The translations under genes were made by a program, and so were the position numbers. Shown here in pieces: positions 45,182-55,782 of a stretch of 64,000 nt of DNA. Numbering within the stretch: position 1 is the stretch's first letter; the number at the start of each line of letters is the position of its first letter. This DNA is from Pseudovirgaria hyperparasitica. Lineage: Eukaryota; Ascomycota; Dothideomycetes; Acrospermales; Acrospermaceae. The notes under the pieces were generated by a model that was not told the DNA's origin, did not search any database, and worked only from the letters and a program-made list of their open reading frames with translations. The DNA lies in assembly GCF_010093815.1 (NCBI RefSeq), contig NW_022985568.1, forward strand, positions 146,201 through 210,200, given 5' to 3'.

Positions 45182-48067
45182 ATGGCGGCGCATGCTAAGG
45201 TTATCTGCGTAGATGATGCTTGCGCCCACGCGGACGACTCTCTTCAAAGAGGTATTGTACAGCGCACACACACCGATGTTGATAGCCACGAACCCGATCC
45301 GCAAAGAGACTACCACGAAAACATTACTTGTGACGTATCAATCAGTATTTTCGATTATGCTTTGTTCCTACGGTCAGGCATCCCGCCCAAAGATTCCGTT
45401 CTCATAACATGGCAGACTCAGTTGAGAACGGAGCTGATACCGGAGTCCAAACTAATATTACTCGATCGGCCCTTTATTATCGGAGATACTGTCAAGCGAC
45501 ACTTGAGAGACCACATGGCCGGGATGGTGATAACCTATGCTACGTTCTGCACACTGATCCCGAGCGAAGGCATGCTCAACGGGGACTACGCCGGTAGTAT
45601 CGATAAGAAGTTCATCCGACAGGTGCCGGCAAAAGAGCTAAAAAACGTACACAAATTTCGAGAAGGAGATTTAGTTGTGTATCACGACTGGCTCGGCTTA
45701 ATTGAAGATTGTGAAGACACAGTTACAATACGTCTATGCAACAACAGCGTGGTAACCATCGAGACTCCGGAGGAATTGGGATCTCACGCCCTTGGTGATC
45801 GCTTTAGTACTGGTGACTCTGTCTCGGCGAAGAAAGGTTGCCTGCGGCGAGGTCGGTGGATTTTTGGCGCCTATGACCCCAACATTGAACCTAAAGGTAT
45901 CATAGTCGACACATCAACAATAAGTCTTAGTATTAGTTGGCTTTGCAGAAGACTTCGATCTGCAAGTCTTGATGCCACACTTGAAACCTTTCAAGCAATC
46001 AACGAGCCTTCGGAAGTACTGAGCGGGGATGATCTCGAAGATGTAGTGAGCTATGACTGCCAGTACCCTCAGACGCCTGGCCCACATCACCACGACGGGT
46101 ACCAGCATGATGATCTACACCTTGGGGAGAGGGTGCGATTCAAAGATCTTACTGGAGCAGCGGTCAAATACGACGGCACACGATCGACAACGGATGGACA
46201 GCCACAGGGCAAGCTACAACGTGTTGACCCACGGTCGATGCCTTCCCAAGGCTTTGACATCAACGTCCTACTCGTGACAGAAACGCGTACACATGTTAAA
46301 GTCCTCTGGCAAGATTATACGATCACGGAAGAACTAAGTACCGACTTAATTCCTGACTCTAATTTCGACCTTGAGAATGAAGTGTGGCCCGGTGATGTGG
46401 TTTGTACAACGGAGTCCAAGACTGAGCCCACGGAAGGCGAGCCAGACTGGGGCAACCGGCCCAAGAGAATTGGTGTAGTTCAGGCGGTACAACCCGTGGA
46501 CAGAATTGCCTCAGTGAAGTGGTTCGCTGATTCTGAGGTCCGGATTCTGAATAACGATATCATGCCTGGCTATCGTCTGGGTGAGCTCTCGGCAAATGCA
46601 GAAGACGTCAGTATGTATGATATTCAAGCAACGCCTGGGTTAAATCGCAGCCGAGGAGACATTGTAATGATCCACTCGGGGTTTATACCTGCGGAAACGG
46701 GTATCGAATGGCTTGGGGAAGTTGTCGACATCCGACTAGATGGCAAATATATAGTTCGTCTTGGTCTTGCACAGCCGCCTCGAGAGGTAACTCTGGGTAT
46801 TCAAGACGTAACGCTGGCATATTCACGTCTGCTGGACTCAGATGACCACGGATCTGGGTATTTATCTGACACAACATACGATTCTTACTTTACCGAAGAT
46901 GAACACATGCAAGATACCTTCAGCGACGGCGAGTATTTCGACATGTGGTATGAGAATGAGGACGGTACGCGAGCTACTGTAGATGACAGTGGAGACGGCT
47001 GGACTACCGAGGACGATACAGAATCAGTCGACGAAGAAGGAGATGTTGCGATGAGATCAACTAAACCCAGGTCTGAGCGCGAACACGACATGGCTGATGT
47101 CCATCTACGATCGGACTCAGAACCAAAAGGGCATTCAAATACTTCCCATGATACCGATTTACAATCAGCTACAAGCCCAGAGCTCTCCTCGCAAGTGAAT
47201 GCCCCGCCATCATTTAAGATCCTTGAAGGCTCTCCTCCATCGAATCACCACTACCTCTCCCAACCACTAGTCATGACTTCTCCCGTTCGAATGCGTCGGA
47301 TTCTAAAAGAACACAAGATTTTGCGCTCTTCACTCCCAGAAGGCATCTTTGTGCGCACGTGGGACACTCGCCTCGATCTAGTCCGCGTGCTGATTGTCGG
47401 TCCCGTAGACACGCCTTACGAATACGCTCCTTTCATAGTCGACTTTCACTTCACAAACTCTTATCCCTCGGACTCTCCCCAGGCTTTCTTCAATTCTTGG
47501 ACCAATGGATCTGGTCCTGTCAATCCAAACCTCTACGAAGATGGTAAGATCTGTCTATCGCTTTTAGGGACGTGGCACGGCGATGAGAAACATGAAAATT
47601 GGAGTCCTGCTCGATCAACGTTCCTGCAAGTCCTTGTGAGTCTACTAGGACTCGTGCTGGTGAAAGAACCATACTACAGTAAGTCTCCTCAGTCTCAAGC
47701 CATGTAGGTATTGGCTAAGTTGTGGATAGATGAAGCAGGCTACGAGAGCCGAGCAGGGACTGAGGAAACAACAATCGCCTCGAAGCGATACTCTGAACGT
47801 GCTTATTTCCGCTCTCAAGGGTTTATTGTCCATGCACTCACACACCCGGTCAGCGGCTTCGAAGACGTGATTCAATGGCTCTACCTCGATACCGAGCCCG
47901 GTAGTCCAAAGCTCCTAGACCACGCAATCGAGGCATGCAGAAAAGCCATCACGGAAAGCGAGGCGGCAGAATCTCCATTGGAGGTCGATGGATTGCGGAA
48001 GATAAGTGCGGGCGCCGTCATTCAGCTTCGGCGGCAGCTGGACTCTTTGGAGAAGCTCAGGGCGTAG
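45182..48067 (+). CDS. UBE2O-like hybrid E2/E3 ubiquitin-conjugating enzyme
   Basis: Two exons, 45182-47678 and 47730-48067, give about 944 residues. UBE2O is a very large E2 that also recognises its own substrates. The N-terminal two-thirds carry the SH3-like tandem modules of the family (VHKFREGDLVVYHDWLGLIED, NEVWPGDVVCTTES, RSRGDIVMIHSGF). An acidic Asp/Glu/Ser-rich linker follows. The UBC fold begins with RMRRILKEHKILRSSLPEGIFVRTW and continues to the active site, VNPNLYEDGKICLSLLGTW. The catalytic Cys is C791 (codon 47552). The exon join restores LVKEPYYNEAGYESRAGTEE exactly, and the tail has the usual helices. It is shorter than the human enzyme (about 1290). The open frame extends three codons above ATG 45182 without an ATG, so an additional upstream exon is possible. 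Confidence 0.9.
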
Positions 48068-51000
48068 GGAGTGCCTATATGAGGCTATCGTGCGCTGCGC
48101 ACTTTATTGATTGCATCACCGGGCGTACGTGTAGATACCTTGTCGGAGACAGTTATTGTTTCTCGTTCGCTAGAAATACATTATTTGACAGCCATACCAT
48201 ACCGTCTCTGTCGCTGTGCCAGTGCAGACAGATCCCATGATTTACTCAGTGTATGTGTGCTGAGTGCTGTGGTGCTGCAGAGGGCTGTTTCGACACGAAT
48301 CCTTACGCAAGATTCCAATACCCAAGGAAGGCTTCTATTATTGATTTAACTCAATAATCATAATGACTGTTGCTGAGTCTGCAAGCAGCGTGGCTGTGCG
48401 ATAGTTTCACAATGCTGGCGCTTACTGCTGACCTCCTTGCCTTCATCTCATTCAGGCACAGTCACACGTTGGTTAGCTCTAGCCCGCTGCGGGCTGCCGG
48501 CTAGCTGCCGCTATGCAATGCATCATGCACGGCGGGAGGAGGCAGCGCAGTGCGACCGGCCTGCGCCTGACGTGAGACAAGATTGGCAATGTTTATGCGC
48601 GTGTAGGTTTGTTTGCTCAAGCGTTAGAACTGAATTCGTTGGGATGTTGGATCATGCTGTGTTGTGTTGTGACATGGCAGAATGAAGAGATGTATGACTA
48701 GGAGGCGAGCGCGCGCAGCGGGCAAAGGACGAGGACAGACTTTGAGGCATCTATGTTTCTGACTCGATAAGATGATATGGGCTGTGAGAATTGATGTGGT
48801 GCGTTCCCTGTGCCACAGTAATCCTCGTTCAAGTAATACATGCAAAGAGGTATAGATGGTAACAAACTTGCTGTTGTTCGACTAATGCTTGAGTGTAAAG
48901 CGAATACACTTGTATCCCGAAAGAAATCTAAGTATGCTGCTGGATATTGTTTGTCTATCAGAAATGTGATCATATGCACTTGATCAATCTTATCGAGTCG
49001 GCTCAAAAATAAGCGTTGGTTGGAAGGGGCGCAGAGATGGCTGTGAGTACTGCAGGATGTAGGGCATGCTAGACATTCATATTGTCGTGTGACCAGATTC
49101 AAGGCATGGCCGCCGATGAAGTTGATAAACATGGAGTTTGGACGTGAATCCGTGTTGCATGGATAATATTAATTATCTATAGCTCTGGAAAGCCTAGAAA
49201 AGCAAGCCGAATGTGGGACACGGGCACGTGGTGTGTATGCGGGATTATGGCCAGAGCCGGCCGTGGACTGGGTGAACACGGGTGAACACGTTGTCAACGA
49301 TTATATCCATAGGAGACTGGTACAAGTCTGATGCGTTTCATTTTAATGAACAACCTGGAGTGATTATTGATTCGGCATGCCGGTACTGGTACTGGTACCC
49401 TCACTGGCACGCTTTCGCAATGCCGCTGGAAGCTTCTCGGATGCCGACTTGTGGATCCTGCGGCGTTATGATATGACGTGCTTGGTGGAGTTGCTCTTGG
49501 ACTCTTCGGTTCGTCTCTTGATACACAGAGATAAGAAATGCACCCTGCGGTCTCGAATGACACTGACGTTTCCCAGAATATCGCCTTCCTTCGCGCAGCC
49601 AAGTGTTGTTATGATGCTAATACCAACACCAGGATCGATGGCCCCCCACTTAAAAAGAGCCTCATGCGGCTGTTTTGCGAATCACGAGGTGGTCATGGAT
49701 TTTAGTTATGATGATCGTGTGGAGCACATATTAATCCCCGAATATGTTTAGCAAATGTTTGAAACATGACGACAGTGGATCGTTCCACTAACATCCGTCA
49801 CCTAATAATGACGTTACTAGGATGAAAAGATGCAGCGATGCAGTTCCATATCAGCTGGTGTATATTTCTGCGCAGGACCTGTCGTCGGGTAATGGAAAAT
49901 GCTATCGCGATTAAATTGCTGATAACCTGCGCGACATTGTGTGAACGGACCTTTGTGGAGAAGGATCCACGACGTGAAACAGAACCTGAGGACCCGCAAC
50001 GTGGTCTGGAGAAAAACGGCGACGGCATGCGTGGTAGCAATGTTGGTACCAGACCAGGGTCCACTGGGGCCTGTCGAGAAGGCGCGAAAATGGCTTCGAG
50101 AAATCGAACTACCGAGTTTACAGTAACTGATGGACATATGTTGATCATTCTTTAGTACATCCGTGCCTATCACTAAGCCTGTGGTACTCAGCGATGCGAT
50201 TAGGTAGATCATAGAAGAGCAGCAGTGGCCTCATACGTCAGATAAAGTAAGTGTGAAAAGCGCGCATTAGCGAATGGTATAACGACCTATGGGCCTTGCA
50301 ATGAACGGACAAGTAGGTTATGAGCGATTTGTTATCGTCAGGCCGCGACTTCTCAGGGTATCATGATCATGTTGGACTTGCGGGGATGCACTTATCTAGA
50401 GTCTAGTAGTGGAGCAGGGCGAGCTGAAGATGAAACAAAGGATGGTCAGATACGAGGAGTAGCATGGTACGTACACGAGATGAAGAGAGCATGAAGTTGA
50501 AGTAAAGTAAAGTCGTAGTAGGCAGCCAGGCGAGAACAACGATACGCGATAGCAACAGTGAATTCAATGAGGGATCTATGGTTCTAGTCCCGTCACTGTA
50601 CTATGTATGTACTGCAAATCGCCCGCTTGAGCAGAGGCCTACACACCAAGTGGATAGCGTGCATGACGCTCTAGCATTTTTTCTTTTCAATCCATTACTC
50701 TTGTAGGCGCAGAATTTCACTCTCGCCTCTGTTGTCATCGCTATCTGTACGCAACGACGGGTAGCGTACACGAGCACACAAAGCAGGGCGCCGCTTCGTC
50801 GACCCACGAGAGAGACGCCAAAAAAGAGACAAAGGGCGAGGAAAAAGATGGCAAGGTGGCTGATTATAGATTCACGTGGCGTTCCGAAGACAAACGTGGG
50901 AATGTGCTATAATTATCCCAGGAGGACATACATAGTATAACTACTCACGCACAGCCCCCACAGCGATCGCCGGCCCCTGGTCCTGGCTGGTGGTGGGCAC

Positions 51001-51482
51001 TGATGACACAGAACAACACAAGGGTCCGAAAGACTACGCTGCATTCCAAGCTCACTGGTCGTCTTCTAATACTTGCTAGATGTGTACGCCGACTATGTAT
51101 GTCCTTATGCACAAGTGTATGTACAAGAGCTTCAGGCATTAAATCCCTTGCCTGCTCTGCTTGGCCGCTCCCGTCTTTAGTCCAAACCTCTCGATCCTTG
51201 GGACGTCAGATAATGTATATTTGGTACAGCCAACATTGCTCTCTTATTCCGGACTTGTTATTTTCTTGTTGTTTCCTCTGCGCGTACTACTCTTGATCTC
51301 CACTCTGTGCTTACCGCTTACCTACCGTGGAGCATGTATCGAAATAGTTCTACAGCGCCTTGATCGTTGCCGCAAACAGTAATCAACGCCCCATCCAACT
51401 GTCATTTCTTCATCATTCCTCTGCTGTCACGGGATTGCGGCGCCCCTCAGCCTACTCATCCAAGCTTTGACCTTAGTTCATT
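48068..51482. other. 3.4-kb gene-free stretch
   Basis: The longest stretch without a gene. ORFs of up to 131 codons occur on both strands (49377-49751, 49817-50212, 49838-50155), but they overlap each other and show no domain or codon bias. GGGTGAACAC is repeated in tandem at 49270-49289, and GGTACT/GGTACC repeats run at 49382-49399. The final 300 bases are pyrimidine-rich and read as the leader of the UBA-domain gene. No tRNA or other RNA gene recognised. Confidence 0.45.
49270..49289. repeat. two tandem copies of GGGTGAACAC
   Basis: Exact 10-bp direct repeat inside the long gene-free stretch. Possible paired factor-binding site or chance. Confidence 0.5.
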
Positions 51483-54400
51483 ATGGCATCTAAAATCGGA
51501 TCCCACTTGGCCACTTGTTCCAATCCACTGCCTCCCAATACAGCCTCCGGAAAAGATTCTATAGCACCACCCGGGTTAAAAGTAGCAGGCCTTTCGACCG
51601 ATGCATCTAAACAAAAACCGAAACGGAGGAGTCTGAACATTTTTCCACGTCGAGGTAGCTATAACGACAGCGATCACAACACAACACCAACAAGATCCCT
51701 TACAATGAACCAGTCAGGCCCCAAATTGAAAAGATGGAGGCTTGGGAGGAAGAGCACCGACGACCACTACTCAAATAACCAAAGGAGTTCAGGTTCCAAG
51801 GAGACCATCATACACGCTGTACCGACCAGTGATGTTCCATCAAGGCCTACCAGGACGCCTTACCAGTCTGTAGAAAGACTACCTCTACCGGCACCCGACA
51901 CCGAACACAAACCTCTCCCTCCTGTACCAATCACCCACTCACCATCCCCTTCGCCGGGCCTCAGGACGTTCTACCAAACCGGATCAGTCAACTCATCATC
52001 GGTTTCATTGACTCACGTTGATCAGTCCAGGATGTCTATCAGTCGGAAAGCTAGAAGGAAGGAGGAGGTCATCGGCGTATACAAGAACGGGAAGGTCAAG
52101 TGGAATTCAGAGCCACATATACCTTTCGTGCAGCGGCCACAGGATGCTTTCGAGAGGAGACCCGATGGTCATCACACCTGGTCACATCCCTCATCACCGG
52201 CATCGAAGAGATCGAGCCGTCCCAAAATCCAAGTAATCATCCCAAGTGACCAGAGGCAACAACAATTCCCATGTCTGTATCATACAAAGGCACCGATTCA
52301 ATCTGCGAAAGCTGAGTTCTTGCACTCTTCGGGATCTGGACGCACCATGCCAGTGCCATTCGAGTCCGAGTCGGTGCCACCTGTTCCACCCATGCCTCAG
52401 AGCAGATCTGTCAGGCCATCCACTCAAACGTCAGTGTACTTGGAGAAGATGGAACACGTATTGAAACCAAATCACCAAAGATCAGAAAGTCGACCATCGG
52501 ACTGCTCGGACTCCTCGTCCAATGCGAGCCATTCCTCAGTCTATAGTAGTCAGTCTTCTATGACAAGTATTGAGGATGAGGAGACCAAGGCCGTGTGGAC
52601 ACCACCAAACGATATGCTGATCAGTCTTCACGAGAGACCTGATAGTATAGGAGGTTTCTCCATCCAGTCACCTGTAGGCGCAGGCATTTTCGACCAGACA
52701 AACACCGAATCGGGGTATGACGCAGTAAAGCCCAAGCGACCAGCCAGCCCAAATAGGCAAGTACAAGTGGCAGTGCCTTCACTTCGGCTTGTCTCGCAGC
52801 AGGTGCAGGGAAAGCCATCGATGAAATCGCTGCGTCAACCTTCTGGCATAATACGTCGCTCATCCTCCAGGAGCACGAACACGAATAGTAAACGATTGTC
52901 CTCGTCAGCTGTGCGTCTAGACCTTATTGGCGCCATCTTCAACCATGAAAGGCTGTGTGCTCCCAGTCCAACCTTGAGCGAGGCTGCCCATGACCTTAGG
53001 GAACACCTCTCTTCCATCACCGACTCTTCTCCATTCCAGTGGGACGAGTGGATTGCTTCGTACGAAGGACGGACCTGTATCGATGACGAGCAATCTCCTG
53101 TGCGCCTTTCGACCACCGTCGAGGAAGACGAAGACGAAGAGCCGTCCGCGTCACCAGGTCCCCCACCTGCATTGCCTAAACGCTCCTCTAAGCGACTAAC
53201 TGTCGCCTCACCTCATAAGTCGACCAGTAATGCTGACCCCGAAACATCGAATTCCGCAGAACGTACAAACAGTTCTTCTCCATACTCCTCGTCATCTTCT
53301 GGATCTCCTAAATCTCGCTGTTCTCAAACGAGCAGAAAGAGTCTGGCTCTGCGTCTGCGTATTCCCTGTAACAAGTCACCCATGCCTCAAGAGATCAGAC
53401 CACTACCACCTGCCACGGTCGACGCGGTTCAAGATGATGGTACGGCAGAGGAGGCCCGCTTACAGCGTGAACGTGATATTTCAGCTGAACAGGCTGAAGC
53501 TGTGATCCTACGAATTTTCGAGTCTCTTAATAGTATCAAGGACCTCTATGCAACAGCTGCCCTGAACCAGGGGTTTCGCCGGATATTCAAAGACCATGAA
53601 ATGCACCTTCTACGGACCGTCCTGAAGAACTCGTCGCCGCCAGCTTGGGAGCACAGGGAGTTATGCCCACCTCCACGACTTGATTCTGATAGTGCTGTTC
53701 CAGTACCAGAGCATACTCCTCAATCTTACCTAAGGGGCCATCGCTCTGATTACCACACCGTCTCTGCTCTCAAAGCATCAATCTTAGAACGCTGCCAGTC
53801 CTTTCTGCGTCCTGCAACCGTGAGCGCATTGAAAAGCAAGGTCGCAACAGAGTCATCTGATGTTGACGATGCCCTTTGGCGTCTCTGGACATTCTGCAAG
53901 ATCTTCGGTTCTGATAAAGGCCGTGAAGAAGATGTCGCTGCTCAGATGGATTGGCTTGATGGAGGTATCGTCTTCCACCAGAAGACCTGTGACGCTACCT
54001 TGACTGCGAACGCTTTTGATGTCGGTGGTGTACTTGGTAATGCCCCTGACACCTTTGCCATGGGTAATGTTGGCGGCCTATCAGCCGAGCAACTACTTGA
54101 TATGACTGAAATGTGGAATTGTCTGTCAGTCCTTCTGCAAGGCATACTTGGTCACACTGAAGAGGCACATCAGCACGGTATTTATGACAGCACCGGCGTA
54201 CGCGAAGGCGATGTTGATGGAGAGGAGCACATGCTCGAGGAATGGCAATATTACCTCCTGACCCTTGGGCTTGACACCATTCTAGAAGTTGGCACAACGA
54301 AGCCTGACTCCTTGTTCGCCATCGCATCTATGAAAGGATGGACAACTTGGTCCCCACCTGCGAACGGTGGAAGTAGAGCAACATTCATAAAAGAGGCACT

Positions 54401-55208
54401 CGCCCGCACATACGAGAAGCGGATCACCACCGTTGTCCCTGCCGTCCAACAAGAAGCTAAAGAGCAAAAAAAAGAAGCCCACAAAGCGCACATCGCAAAC
54501 CTACAGAGCGAGATTCGACATCGCAAGCAATTAGGCGACACGCGCCAGGTCACAATGAGCATGGAGCGCCCCATGTCCGAATGGGAGAGCATGGTTGACC
54601 ACCTCATAGCACAGAGTCCCTCCATCATGGACTCACCAACACTGGGTCGAAACATCCCCCCGGTTCCCTCTCTTCCATTCAAATTCGACAAAGCAGCCAA
54701 GCGGGCCTCCAAAGCCGCTGCCCATCCTCTCAAGCAAGTTAACAAGCCATCATATCCAGCTCTGTCCTCGGTTACACCCCAACCACCCAAAGACAACCTC
54801 TTCCACCAACAGCTGCCTTTTCGTCAATCTAATTCAACACCGGTGACCCAAACATCCCGCGGGCAAATCCATAGCCACCCCGTTATGACCAATGGCGCCG
54901 CAAGATCCTCGACAAGCTTCTCCCGCCCGTTGAGTACTCGCCCGGATCTTCCCGTCCTTCAAATCCATACCGACCACAACCCCCTTCGTCGACCAACGAT
55001 GCAAAAACGCGTTTCCAACCAACATCCTCTGCAGCGCGATATTGCAAGCAGAGACCCAGCCACGAACACAGCCGATAAGGCAATTTATCGGATCGTGGAG
55101 ATGGGATTCACAGCAGAGCAGGCAAAACATGCGTTGAAGGTGACGGATATGGGAGATGGGTTGCGGATCGATCGCGCGGTAGAGTTGTTGCTAAGAGAGA
55201 GTAAGTGA
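51483..55208 (+). CDS. large disordered protein with C-terminal UBA domain
   Basis: A single uninterrupted frame of 1241 residues from ATG 51483. The first 640 residues are rich in Ser, Pro, Arg and Thr, mostly disordered (PKRRSLNIFPRRGSY, SSPYSSSSSGSPKS), with many likely phosphorylation sites and Pro-rich patches such as ESVPPVPPMPQS. A folded middle region starts at about residue 660 (RERDISAEQAEAVILRIFES) and runs to about 960 (WQYYLLTLGLDTILEVGTTKPD, then MKGWTTWSPP). A charged helical part follows (VQQEAKEQKKEAHKAHIANL). The last 45 residues form a UBA ubiquitin-binding domain (IYRIVEMGFTAEQAKHALKV, then RIDRAVELLL), ending the protein. The middle region has no name I know; the domain order suggests a ubiquitin-linked adaptor or regulator, which is inference. 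It converges with the MRS2 gene. Confidence 0.86.
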   Translation: MASKIGSHLATCSNPLPPNTASGKDSIAPPGLKVAGLSTDASKQKPKRRSLNIFPRRGSYNDSDHNTTPTRSLTMNQSGPKLKRWRLGRKSTDDHYSNNQRSSGSKETIIHAVPTSDVPSRPTRTPYQSVERLPLPAPDTEHKPLPPVPITHSPSPSPGLRTFYQTGSVNSSSVSLTHVDQSRMSISRKARRKEEVIGVYKNGKVKWNSEPHIPFVQRPQDAFERRPDGHHTWSHPSSPASKRSSRPKIQVIIPSDQRQQQFPCLYHTKAPIQSAKAEFLHSSGSGRTMPVPFESESVPPVPPMPQSRSVRPSTQTSVYLEKMEHVLKPNHQRSESRPSDCSDSSSNASHSSVYSSQSSMTSIEDEETKAVWTPPNDMLISLHERPDSIGGFSIQSPVGAGIFDQTNTESGYDAVKPKRPASPNRQVQVAVPSLRLVSQQVQGKPSMKSLRQPSGIIRRSSSRSTNTNSKRLSSSAVRLDLIGAIFNHERLCAPSPTLSEAAHDLREHLSSITDSSPFQWDEWIASYEGRTCIDDEQSPVRLSTTVEEDEDEEPSASPGPPPALPKRSSKRLTVASPHKSTSNADPETSNSAERTNSSSPYSSSSSGSPKSRCSQTSRKSLALRLRIPCNKSPMPQEIRPLPPATVDAVQDDGTAEEARLQRERDISAEQAEAVILRIFESLNSIKDLYATAALNQGFRRIFKDHEMHLLRTVLKNSSPPAWEHRELCPPPRLDSDSAVPVPEHTPQSYLRGHRSDYHTVSALKASILERCQSFLRPATVSALKSKVATESSDVDDALWRLWTFCKIFGSDKGREEDVAAQMDWLDGGIVFHQKTCDATLTANAFDVGGVLGNAPDTFAMGNVGGLSAEQLLDMTEMWNCLSVLLQGILGHTEEAHQHGIYDSTGVREGDVDGEEHMLEEWQYYLLTLGLDTILEVGTTKPDSLFAIASMKGWTTWSPPANGGSRATFIKEALARTYEKRITTVVPAVQQEAKEQKKEAHKAHIANLQSEIRHRKQLGDTRQVTMSMERPMSEWESMVDHLIAQSPSIMDSPTLGRNIPPVPSLPFKFDKAAKRASKAAAHPLKQVNKPSYPALSSVTPQPPKDNLFHQQLPFRQSNSTPVTQTSRGQIHSHPVMTNGAARSSTSFSRPLSTRPDLPVLQIHTDHNPLRRPTMQKRVSNQHPLQRDIASRDPATNTADKAIYRIVEMGFTAEQAKHALKVTDMGDGLRIDRAVELLLRESK

Positions 55209-55782
55209 CGATGCCGACTTAAGAATGAGGGTGTGCCCAGGAGAGGGCGAGATGTAATATTGTGTGCCCAGTTGTCTTCTCAGCGGTTTGGTTTCGGCGT
55301 CCAGGGCTTGACCACGATATATCCCTTCTTTTGACTTGATATTGTGCCATCTCCTATGTTCGAGAGCGGAGATACCCGTGCTACCAGTCGTAGTCTTTCA
55401 TAATTTTTTGATTTGTTTTAGGAATGAACAGAAATGTGAATACACAACGCATCGATGCTACAAACACTCTGCTTAAGATGCCCATGAGATTATAACCAGA
55501 TATAGTTTGTTGGTCGAAGTTTAAAGAGTTGGGTATCTATCGCATTCGCTATGCAACCAAACCACTCTATCAACTGTGACACATATGCATATATATATAC
55601 AAGCCTAGGTCGCCTCTTTTCCTTTTATACATGCATCGCACGGTGTGCTATCTATCTTACAGAAATGCCGAATCGACAAAAACTCCAGCGCTATGCAATG
55701 TCAAAGAAATTGACGACGGACCGTCTGTCTTTCCTCTTCGCCACAACATCTGCGACGGCAACAGGACGCGTCTCCTGAAGGC
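55209..55782. other. convergent 3' flanks
   Basis: 574 bp between the UBA-protein and MRS2 stop codons, AT-rich, with no supported ORF. Confidence 0.45.

Noticed and set aside
49377-50212. overlapping ORFs of 105-131 codons on both strands
   Set aside because: They conflict with each other, show no motif and have no coding-like composition.
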